Of a stretch of DNA of 45,612 nucleotides, positions 36,839 through 45,612 are shown in pieces. The position numbers and the translations under genes were made by a program. Under the pieces are notes generated by a model that saw nothing but the letters and a program-made list of their open reading frames with translations, had not been told where the DNA came from and ran no database searches. The stretch covers positions 1 to 45,612 of the forward strand of contig NZ_BBAJ01000012.1 in assembly GCF_001311195.1 (NCBI RefSeq). The letters are read 5' to 3'. Each line of letters begins with the position of its first letter. Within the stretch, counting starts at the first letter, position 1. This DNA comes from Lacticaseibacillus camelliae DSM 22697 = JCM 13995 (GTDB taxonomy: Bacteria; Bacillota; Bacilli; Lactobacillales; Lactobacillaceae).

Positions 36839-39800
36839 TCACCGCTGCGCGTGCTTGGCCGCAGCCACCTCATGAACATCGCCGGTTTCCAGCAGGACCA
36901 GGTAACGGTGCCGCACCGGTTTTCCGCTCATCAGGGTCAGCGCCTCGGCGTAGACTTCCAGCTGGCCTTGGTAGCGTTCGATCACATCGTGCAGGTGGTC
37001 GCCGATGTGATCGGTCTTGTAGTCGAACAAAGTGATACCATCCGGCTCCTCAATAAACCCGTCAATCACCCCGTGGACCAGCACGTCGCCTTCCAACTCG
37101 CCGGATTGAGGCTGCTCCCCTGCCGCCTGCGGAAAGTCTGCCGCCGGCCACAGCAGCGAAAAGGCCTGCTCGCGGTGGACGTTGGCCGGCTCTGCCACCA
37201 GCCGTTTTCCCAACGCCGTCTGGAAAAATGCCGCGACCCGGTCAAGGCGCATAGCGCGCCGCACCGCCGGCGTGATCAGTTGTTGACTCGCCAATGAGTC
37301 CGCTAACTGAGCCAGGGTTGCCTCATCATGCGGGCCGGTCAGCGGGACCTGCTGAAGCAGCAAGTGCGTGGCAGTGCCCACTGCGGCGGCGCCGGCGCCA
37401 TTTTTCTGCTGAAGAAAGGCCGGTTGGGCAAAGTCGCCAGTCATCCGGCGTCCTCGCCGACTGGGCGAGCTGTCCTGCGCATCCACAACGTCAGGATCTT
37501 CAAACATCCTCTTGAGCTCCGTAACACTTTGAAACCCGGTCATCGTCGCCGCGCGTTGGTCCGCGTAAGTGAAGTCCAACCAGTCCGTCAGCGCCTGGTC
37601 AAAGTGCGCCGGCAGGGCCTGGGCCGGTTCCTGCAGGCCGGTACTTTCCGCCTCATCACGCGCCGGTTTGACTTGATAGTCGAACTTAATTGCCGCTTTT
37701 TCGGCGTCTTGCGCCAAGGAGGCCTTGGCGGCGCCGCCTTGCGTGAGCACGCCGGCCCTAGCCATGGCCATCCCCAGCCAGTCCAGCAGGGACTGCGCAG
37801 ACAATCGGGTCGCTGCCGGCAACACATCGCCTGCTGCGCCTTCGGCCTTGCTCAGCCAACTAGTTTCCAACTGCTCTTGGGTGAGCAACTTGCCTTGTGG
37901 CGTCTTGGCCGTACCGACAATGAACAGCTGTTGCTCCGCCCGGGTCAGCGCCACGTACAGCAGACGCATTTCCTCGGTCCATAGCTGTTTCTTTTTCTGA
38001 TCTTTCGCCAGTTGCCACTGAGGCAGCTGGTACTCCACAAAGGTTTGCGGGTCGCGCCATTTCAACCCGACCAGCTCGCGCTTGGGGCCCCCTGCTTGTT
38101 CTGCCGGTGCCTGGGCAAGAATTGCCGCCCCGCTCAAGTCACTCGTGTTGAAGGCCTTTTGGGTATCCAGCAAAAAGACAATCGGGAACTGAAGGCCCTT
38201 GCTATTGTGAATCGTCATCAGCTGGACCGCGTTGACATTGGCGGCCAATGAAACCGGCTGGCTGAGGTCCTTATCCTGCTTTTGCATCGTTTCAATGAAC
38301 TGAACAAAGGCGAACAGGCCCTTGAACCCCCCTTTTTCATAGTCCGCAGCCCGCTTGGCCAAAGCGCGTAAATTCGCCTGGCGTTGTCTGCCGCCGGCCT
38401 GACTGCGACAATGTCCAAAAAGCCGGTTTCCTCGTAGATGTGCCAGATCAGCGCCGATAGCTCGTGCGTCCGGGCAAAAACGCGGAGCTCGTCCAGCAGC
38501 GCCGTAAAACTTGCCAACTTCGTCTGAAGCCGGTTTTCATCCGGGTCGGCACTGGCCGGCCGTTGGGCGTAACCAAAGACGGCCTCATCGTACGGGCCCT
38601 TTGCGAGATCCGAATGCGGGCCAGGTCATTGGCGTCCAGCCCCACGATCGGCGAGCGCAGCACGGCTGTGAGTGGGATCTCCTGCTTGGGATTGTCAATA
38701 ATGCGCAGCAGGCTGAGCATCACCATCAGCTCAGTGGTTTTGAAGAAGTTCTGAGTCTTGGTGATCACCACCGGAATGTCGGCCTCCGCAAAGACCTGCT
38801 GCAGGGTCAAATTATTGGTCCGGCTGCGCGTCAGCAGCGTAATGTCGGAATACTGCACCCGCCGCTCATGACTGGCACGGTCGCCGTGCTCCGCTTTGGT
38901 GTAAAGGCGGGCGTCACTATCCGGGGCGGTCAGGGCCTTGATTTTCGCCGCCACCATGCGGGCCTGGCTGACGCTGAGGTCATCGCCAGACTCATCTGTA
39001 TCGTCAGTCGCGGCGGCTTCAGCAGAGGACTGGTCATCAGGCGCCGCTTGAACCTCAAGCAAAAATTCCGTGTTCAGGCGGTACGCTTTGGTTTGACCTG
39101 CTGCGGTCTGATAGTCGTAACCTTGGTTTTCGTGCAGCCGCTCGGCCTCGGTGTAATCAATGTCGCCCAGCGCTTGATCCATGATCTGCGTGAACACCAA
39201 ATTGGTGAAGGCCAACACATTGTCCGTCGAGCGAAAATTCTGGTTCAGCGTCACCAGCTGACCGTCCGCGCCGGTCTGAGAGTACTGGTGATAACGGGCA
39301 AGGAATTTTTGCGGGTCGGCAAGCCGAAACCCGTAAATACTCTGCTTCATGTCGCCGACCATGAACCGGTTTCCCGGAGCGGGCTTGCTGACCGCATCTA
39401 ATAAGGCGTCCTGAAGCGGATTAATGTCCTGGTATTCATCGACCAGCACTTCTTGGAACTGGTCTTGGTAGTGGTCGCCAACTGTGTGGCCGCCACCATC
39501 TTCAAGCGGTGAGTTCAAGATTCGCAACGCGTTTTGGGCGATGTCACCAAACGTCTGGACCCGGCGCGCCGTTTTTTTCTGCCTGCATCGCTCGATCATA
39601 CTCCAGCATGGTGTCCTGCAGTGTTTGGGCCATCGCCATGGCTTGGGGCATTGCCGCCTCAAGGTCAGCCGGTGCGATCTCAAACCAGCCGCTTAAATCA
39701 TCCAAAGCGGCCTTGGCCTGATCACGCAACGCTTTGGCCTCGGCAATGGTCGCCTTCACGTCGGCAAACTTCTTGGCGGTGCTGACCTTCCAGCCTGGGT

Positions 39801-40650
39801 AAGTCAGCGCGTGATACGCGTCATAGGCAGTGCGGTAGCTGGGCTGAGCCAGGGCCAGCAGCGCTTGAACGCACGCCGTCGTCTGGGCCAGGCTATCGTG
39901 CCAAGGCGCCATCAGCGCGTCGCCTTGGACCAGCTTGGCCGCCTCTTCCAGCAGCCGGGCATTTTGCGCAATGATTGGTTTGGCGGCAGCCCAGACGTCT
40001 GTCATCCAGGCTTCGTCGCGGTCGCCGTATGCCGCAGCAATGTTACCAAGGTAGCCGGCCGGGTCCTTGGTGGTCATGGCGTAGTCATATAGCGCAAACA
40101 CCACGTCCTGAAGCCCGTCGCGGGTGGCCTTGGTCGTGAAATTCGCGGCCAGGGTCGCAAACGCGGTGCGCCGGTCCGGTTGGCTCATGATATTCGCGCG
40201 CAAGTCTTCCCAGACTCGCGTTTTGAACAGGAGCACTTCAGACTCGTCGGTCATCATCCGGTAGCCCGGATCCAGGTCGATCACGTAGTAGTAGTGGTCG
40301 ACCACCTGCTTGGAAAAAGCATCCAGCGTCATAATGTTCGCCGCGCTGACTTGAGCCACTTCTTTGGCCAGGTGCTGACGCTGCGCGGTCGTTAACGCTC
40401 CTGCTTCCGCCAACTGGTCGCGCAGTTTGTCTTCAATCTTGAGCTTCATTTCCGCTGTGGCGGCGTTGGTGAAGGTCACAATCAGCATTTTGCTCAGGGA
40501 GGCAGTCGGATCGTTGATCAGCCGGTGAATAATGCGATCGACCAGGACCTTGGTTTTCCCAGAACCCGCGCTGGCTGAGACCAACAAATCGCTGCCGCTT
40601 AAGGTCACGGCTTTTTCCTGATCAGGGGTGCGTTTAACAGCGTCACTCAT
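36839..40650 (-). CDS. addA: AddA/RexA helicase-nuclease subunit (three apparent indels)
   Basis: UvrD-like 3'-5' helicase with a RecB-type nuclease, processes double-strand breaks with AddB. ATG 40650 behind AGGAGGAC. Walker A SASAGSGKT (25-33), Walker B VDEYQDINPLQ, motif V-VI MTIHNSKGLQFP and YVALTRAEQQ, nuclease motifs GVIDG...DYKTD and QLEVY. Indels: seven A near 39572-39578 (six needed), one A missing near 38600 (SQKGPYDEAVFGYAQ), one base missing near 38397 (QRQANLRALAKRA). Corrected length is 1270 residues. Overlaps the addB end by 8 bases. Confidence 0.93.
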
Positions 40651-43600
40651 TGTTCTTGTCCTCCTGTTCTGCCAAAATCTTGGCCAGCACCTCTTCAGGC
40701 GAAAGCGGCGCCACGTGGTGATACTGGTCGCCGCCTGTCGCCGGGTCAAAGCGCATAATCGCCTGATAATCGCTGCGGGTGATGATGTCTGACTCGTGCT
40801 TGAACTGCAGCGGCGCCAAGCTGATCACGCCGTTCAAAATGGCGGTGGCGGCGTTGATGATCAGACGCTGATTGTGCGCCAGAAGCGCGGTCAGCTGCGA
40901 CTGCTGCAGCAACTTCTTCTCAGATTTTGCCGTCAGGGCGCCGCCTTTCTTCACCGCCAGCTCCACAATGGCCGATTGCTGACCTTATCCTTTGCCAGCT
41001 CTGGGGTCAGACTCTGGTCAAACGCGGTGATGAGCTGCTGCCGGTGAGCGGCATCCGCATCATCAGGCAGCACGATCAGGCCCTTGAGCCGGTAATTTTG
41101 CAACAGTGCCTCGGGCTTTTTCGGGTCGATGTAATCCGCGTAGGCGATCCGCGGCAGGTTGAAGACAAAGTACTCGGCCCCGGCCGGCGTCATTCCGGCA
41201 AACGGACCCGTGGTCTCATCGATGGCGTCAATGTAGGTCAGCAGCTGCATGGATTTGCCGTAGTAAGCATTTTGCATGCTGAACTCGTGCGGACTGGATT
41301 TGTAGTCAAGCACCATGAAGTAGCGCTGATCATCGATCACCGTCTCGTCCAGCCGGTCGATCCGCCCTGCTACCGTGACGCTGCGCCCGCCGTCAAGTGG
41401 CAGCTCCAGTCCTTTCATGCCCTTCCCGCGGCCGAATTTCAACTCGAACTGCTTGGGGCGAAAGCGCGTGTTTTGCTGCTGACGGGCGATCATCTTGGCA
41501 CTTTGCGTCAGCATCGCGCTGATTTGGCGGGCGACAAAGCGCCAGTAATCATCGGCCTCCAAAATCTCAATGCCGAACGCCTGCACATTTTCCTTCACCA
41601 GTGCCGCGACGGTTTGCGCCAGCGTGCCGTCCTGCACTAACTGGTTCAAGTTACCATGCTGGCGGAGCAGTAACTCCATCACCTTGTGGTAAAGCGTGCC
41701 CGAGTCCAGCGGCGAAAGTTCGAACTCAGGGCGCTTGCGCAGGCCCAGTCCGTACATCAAAAAGTACTCGAACGGATTGGCGTAAAAACGCTCGAGCTGA
41801 GAAATGGAAATGCTCATGTGCGGCGAGTACAGCTGCTCGGCCAGCGCGGCTGAAGGGTGCCGATCGGATTTTGCGTGCCGGCACTGGCCGCCAAGCGACT
41901 GGCCAAACCGCCCAAGGCGCCACCAGCGGCCTGCAGCGTGGTCATGATTTTGGCCCAGGCCGCCGGGATCGCAGTGTGGTCAGCTTTGGCCTGCTCGAAA
42001 ACGCGCATGTAGTCTGCGAGCATCCCCCGCGGGCTGCTGAAGTCCTGCGGGACGTTGAGGGTCAGCGCGACCTCTGGCCATGGCTGGGTTGGGACATCAA
42101 AATAGGCCGCCATCTGGGTCAAATAACTGGACGCATGATTTTCATCATCGGCGTATTCCGGGTAGCTCAACGTCAGGTCAGTTCTTCCGGCCATCATGGC
42201 CAAATAATTGAGAAACGCGTCTCCCAGCGCACTTTCCGCCCCGGCTTCAGGCAAAAACGCCCCTTCCTCTAGCAACGGCTGCAGCGCCTCCCGGTCGGCC
42301 GCCGTGATGATGGGATGATCGGTCGGCGTGTCTGGCATGACCGAACTGGTTGCCCCGATCACAAACACATGCTTAAATTTTGCCAGCCGGCTCAGTCCGG
42401 TTTCGGAAACCGTGACCTGATCCAAGGTCGATGGGATCTGCGTGTAGCTGGCCCCGGCAAAGCCGGCGTCCAGCAGGTCGGCAAACCCCTGCAGGTCGAA
42501 TTGACCGGTGGCATCCCCATCAGCGGTCCCACCGAGAATAGTCGCGTAGTCATCCAGCAGGGTGACCAGCTGCTGCCAGGCCTGCTCGCCGGCGGTCGAA
42601 GCCGTTAAGTCCCCGGCATCGATCGCGGTCTGGCGCCACTGGCCGAGCACCTTCGTGACTCCGACCTGGTCCAGCCACTGGTAAAGCGCGGTGGCGCCTT
42701 CAACACCGCTGCTGGCCTTGGCCCACTTGGCAAACAGCGGCGGCAGACTTGCGGCCACAAAATCACGCACCAAGTTGATTTGGGCGGTTTTGGCCTGATC
42801 GAGCACCACCTGATCATCGCCGGCGCCGCCACTGGTCGGGCGGTGCTCGATGTGGTCAATGTACTGCCACTTGGGCCCCTTGACCCAGGCATCGCCTTGC
42901 TTACCAGTTTTTAGCAGAAAGTTGTCCGTGACGTCCAGCGCGTCACGAAAAGCTTTGGCACTCACGCCAGTTGGGACCAGCAGCTCGGTTTTCAGCAGTT
43001 TCATCATGTCTTCGTACTGATAATGGTACCGCTGCACCGCAAATAGACTCTGAATGAGCGCCACCAAGGGATGATTCTCCATCGGCCGCTCCCGGTCGAT
43101 GAAAACCGGCAGGCCCTGTTCGTCAAAGACCGGTTGCAGGTACGACTCGTATGGCGCCAGGTGCCGAGCGACAATGAGAAAATCGCGGTACCGCAGCGTG
43201 GGATCGGCATGCAGCGCCTGCACGATTTGACGGGCCACGGCCCGCAGCTCGACGTATGGCTCGCTGGCCTTGTACAGCGTTAAGTGGCCTTGCACTGCCG
43301 CCTTCGCCGCTGCTGTCAGCGAGACGGCCGGGCTGGCTTCGCCGCCGTACTGCGACCGCCAAAACGCGTCCAGCCCGCCGAGAAACGACTCTGGGCCGTG
43401 ATTCACGCGGCACATAAAGGTTTGCGGCTGCCAAGTCCGACCGGGTATATCAGCCACCGACTGGCTCAGCTGATAGTAGAGTTTGGCCGCCGGCAGAAAC
43501 AATCCCGGGCCCTGGGGCTGAGCTTCTGGCGCCTGGTCGAGCGTCAGGGCAACGGTCAGGTCGCGCCGGTGTGGAGCATGGTATGGACCAGGTGGAATTC

Positions 43601-44266
43601 ACTGGCCGACAGATTATTGAAGTGGTCAAGGAAAAAGGCCGCGTTTTGCAACCGGTCCGCGTGGGCAGCCACCCAGCGGGTCAACTCCTCGAGCAGCGCT
43701 GCGCTGGTCGCAAACCTTTGCACCTGGTTTTCGTAGGCGGCCGCCACGATTTGCAGCTCCTTGAGTTTTTCGGCGTCCTGGAGCTGACTTGCCCCGCGCG
43801 TCACGGCGTCCGCCAGCATGGCGGACGTCACCCGGCCGGTTTGCAGCTCGGCCAGCTGATCCGCAAGCTCGGCAAAAAAGCCGGCGTTGTGGACCGAGCC
43901 GGCAAACAGGTGGAGTTGCTGCTTCGTTGCGTCATCGTTCAGCAGGTCGCTGAAAACCTTGCTCACCAGCATGGTATTGCTGGCGCGATCGAGCTGCGGC
44001 CGCTGGTACGCTTCAGTGTTCTTCAAAAAATACCAGCCCAGCCGACTGAAGGAAAGCACCTGGAGGCGGCTGACGGCAAACTGGGCCTGGCCCGTCCCAT
44101 TCAGATCCCGCAGTCCCTGCAGCAGGCTGACTTCGGCTTCAAATTTCACGTGATTCGGTACCAGGTAGAAAACCTCTTTGCCTGCTTTCAGCGCCTTGGC
44201 GACGGCCTCGACCATTGCCTCGCGGTGGTCACTGGCCGCAGTGCCCAGATAAAATTGCAACGTCAT
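40643..44266 (-). CDS. addB: AddB/RexB subunit lacking P-loop and Fe-S cysteines (three apparent indels)
   Basis: Partner of AddA in break resection. ATG 44266 behind GGAGGAG. The N-terminus matches AddB/RexB (FYLVPNHVKFEAE, LQVLSFSRLGW), but the Walker A loop is replaced by LGTAASDHR, so ATP binding there is unlikely. The nuclease is intact by motif: GRIDRLDE, VLDYKSS, QLLTYID. Where AddB has its first Fe-S cysteine this protein reads RFYANPFEYFL, and the C-terminal C-x2-C-x-C region also lacks Cys. One G is missing near 43562, 41851 and 40970; repair gives 1208 residues. The RexB-type description is from general family knowledge. Confidence 0.92.
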
Positions 44267-44371
44267 GTGCGCTCCTCCGTTCCCGTTTTTGCTGCTCTAA
44301 GTTTAGCATAAGCGACTAGTCGAGGCAGCGGCGATGGGGTATCATTTATAGGAATTAAAAGGAGCGATTTC

Positions 44372-45313
44372 ATGCATCAAGCAAAAGGCGCCAGCTGCGC
44401 CAAAATCATTCTCATTGGGGAGCACGCGGTCGTGTACGGTCAGCCGGCGATTGCCCTGCCCATCAAGTCGATCAAGCTGACGGCAACCGTCACCCCCACT
44501 GCCGGTCCCCAAGTGATCCACTCGACCTTTTACAGCGGAAGGCTCGCCGCGGCCCAGCCGCCGTTTACCGGTCTAACGAAGCTGATCAAGCAGCTGTTGA
44601 CGTTTTTCAGCGCCGCGCAGCAGGGCTTTGACCTCATGATTGACAGCGCCTTACCTGCCGAGCGCGGCATGGGCTCGTCTGCGGCCTGCGCGATCGCCAT
44701 CATCCGGGCCTTTTACGGCGCGTTTGACACGCCACTGGACCGGCCGACCCTGCTGAACTGGGCCGCCGTTTCCGAAAAGGCGATCCACGGCAATCCCAGC
44801 GGCCTGGACGCGGCCACCACGTCTGCGGAAAGGCCGCAGTGGTTTATTCGCGGTGAGGCCCCCAAGCCGATTCACTTCCCGACCCGGGGCTTTCTGGTGA
44901 TTGCCGACACTGGTGAAATAGGGCAAACCGGCGCCGCAGTCGGCCATGTGGCGGACTTGCTGCGCCGTGATCACACCAAGTTCCAACCCGTGATCGAGCA
45001 CATCGGCAGCGCCAGTCGCAAGGCCGCGGTCGCACTCGCCCAAGACGACCTGAAGGCGCTGGGAACTCAGCTCACTGTCGCCCAGACGGCGCTTGCCCAA
45101 ATGGGTGTTAGTGCCGCTTCGCTCGACCGGCTGATCGAAGCAGCGATTCAGGCCGGCGCGCTGGGCGCCAAGTTGACCGGCAGCGGCCAGGGCGGGTGCA
45201 TGATCGCATTGGCAGCGGATCATGCGACGGCGCATGCCGTGGTGCAGGCGCTGACTGTTGCCGGCGCTGCCGCAACCTGGACCTACGACTTTGCTGAAAG
45301 CGAGGCGCTTTGA
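44372..45313 (+). CDS. mvk: Mevalonate kinase
   Basis: Phosphorylates mevalonate in the isoprenoid pathway (undecaprenyl carrier, menaquinone). 313 residues, intact, ATG 44372 behind AAAGGAG. GHMP landmarks: KIILIGEHAVVYGQPAIA at 11-28, ATP loop PAERGMGSSAA at 95-105, and C-terminal KLTGSGQGGCMI. First of a mevalonate cluster; a -10-like TATCAT lies at 44340-44345. Its stop overlaps the mvaD ATG (TGATG). Confidence 0.96.
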   Translation: MHQAKGASCAKIILIGEHAVVYGQPAIALPIKSIKLTATVTPTAGPQVIHSTFYSGRLAAAQPPFTGLTKLIKQLLTFFSAAQQGFDLMIDSALPAERGMGSSAACAIAIIRAFYGAFDTPLDRPTLLNWAAVSEKAIHGNPSGLDAATTSAERPQWFIRGEAPKPIHFPTRGFLVIADTGEIGQTGAAVGHVADLLRRDHTKFQPVIEHIGSASRKAAVALAQDDLKALGTQLTVAQTALAQMGVSAASLDRLIEAAIQAGALGAKLTGSGQGGCMIALAADHATAHAVVQALTVAGAAATWTYDFAESEAL

Positions 45314-45612
45314 TGACAACGACAGCCCGGGCGCACACGAATATTGCCTTGATCAAGTACTGGGGCAAAAGAGACGAAAAGTTGATCCTGCCTTACACCA
45401 GCAGCGTATCCTTGACGCTGGATGATTTTTACACCGACACCACCGTGCAGTTTGACCCGCACCTGATGGCAGACCAGTTCACGCTGAACGGCCGGCCGCA
45501 ATCGCCTGACAAAATCAGCGCGTTTTTGGACATTGTGCGCGCCCAGGCGCACTCGGCGCAGTTTGCGCATGTTGCGTCCGTGAACCACGTGCCGACCGCT
45601 GCCGGTTTGGCC
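45313..45612 (+). CDS. mvaD: Diphosphomevalonate decarboxylase, N-terminal part
   Basis: ATP-dependent decarboxylation of diphosphomevalonate to isopentenyl diphosphate. The first 100 codons are present, in frame to the window edge. ATG 45313 overlaps the mvk TGA by one base. Conserved start TARAHTNIALIKYWGKRDE and SSVSLTLDDFYT; near the edge VNHVPTAAGLA begins the ATP-binding loop. No indel so far. The rest, and probably further mevalonate genes, continue beyond the window. Confidence 0.95.
   Translation, partial: MTTTARAHTNIALIKYWGKRDEKLILPYTSSVSLTLDDFYTDTTVQFDPHLMADQFTLNGRPQSPDKISAFLDIVRAQAHSAQFAHVASVNHVPTAAGLA

Overview
The window is a core chromosomal segment from a GC-rich member of the Lactobacillaceae, in or near the Lacticaseibacillus type. 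I infer this from several signs: a Gram-positive pyr operon headed by PyrR, an EbsA-like gene beside rnhA, class Ib ribonucleotide reductase, a RexAB-type recombination nuclease, mevalonate-pathway genes, PepO, and a Bacillus-like order dinG-ypmB-aspB-asnS-dnaD-nth / pbp1A-recU / ypsA-gpsB-rnpB-ypsC. GC content looks high by eye but was not computed. I see no phage, IS element, CRISPR array, tRNA or rRNA.

Layout. 1-8743 (-): pyrimidine operon pyrR-uraA-pyrB-pyrC-carA-carB-pyrF, with a promoter and a PyrR-type attenuator in front. 8718-12173 (-): ebsA-fhs-lspA-rluD, leading into the pyr promoter. 12198-14254 (+): rnhA, then cls. 14290-14616 (-): an unknown acidic protein. 14701-18340 (+): an orphan promoter-hairpin-terminator unit, then nrdH-nrdE-nrdF. 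18393-22433 (-): Fe-alcohol dehydrogenase, acetyltransferase, PepO and a small Sm-like protein behind a cre site. 22499-26205 (-): hydroxyacid dehydrogenase, ypsC methyltransferase, rnpB, gpsB, ypsA. 26273-29169 (+): recU-pbp1A. 29241-44266 (-): a long run addB-addA-dinG-ypmB-aspB-asnS, a terminator, then dnaD-nth-comEB. 44372-45612 (+): mvk and the start of mvaD.

The genes fit together as nucleotide supply (pyr operon, fhs, nrdHEF, ComEB), DNA replication and repair (RexAB, DinG, DnaD, Nth, RecU, RNase HI), and cell envelope or division (PBP1A, GpsB, cardiolipin synthase, LspA, mevalonate genes). No stretch of more than 300 bases lacks a gene. The longest gaps, 12597-12777, 14617-14864 and 24574-24799, hold regulatory or structured DNA described below.

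The most conspicuous oddity is about 30 single-base indels, roughly one per 1.5 kb. They break carB (four times), carA, pyrC, pyrB, uraA, rluD, fhs, cls, nrdE, nrdF, adh, ypsA, recU, aspB, dinG, addA, addB and others. In almost every case the protein resumes in the next frame with no other damage, and adding or removing one base restores the usual family length. I read these as sequencing or assembly errors, mostly in G/C doublets and A/T runs of 7-8, and annotate such genes as whole coding regions.

The most interesting biology is in small elements: the mini-transcription unit in front of nrdH, the Sm/Hfq-like 75-residue protein with a consensus cre site, the parallel loss of Fe-S cysteines in endonuclease III and the AddB subunit, and a palindromic double Shine-Dalgarno between ebsA and rnhA.
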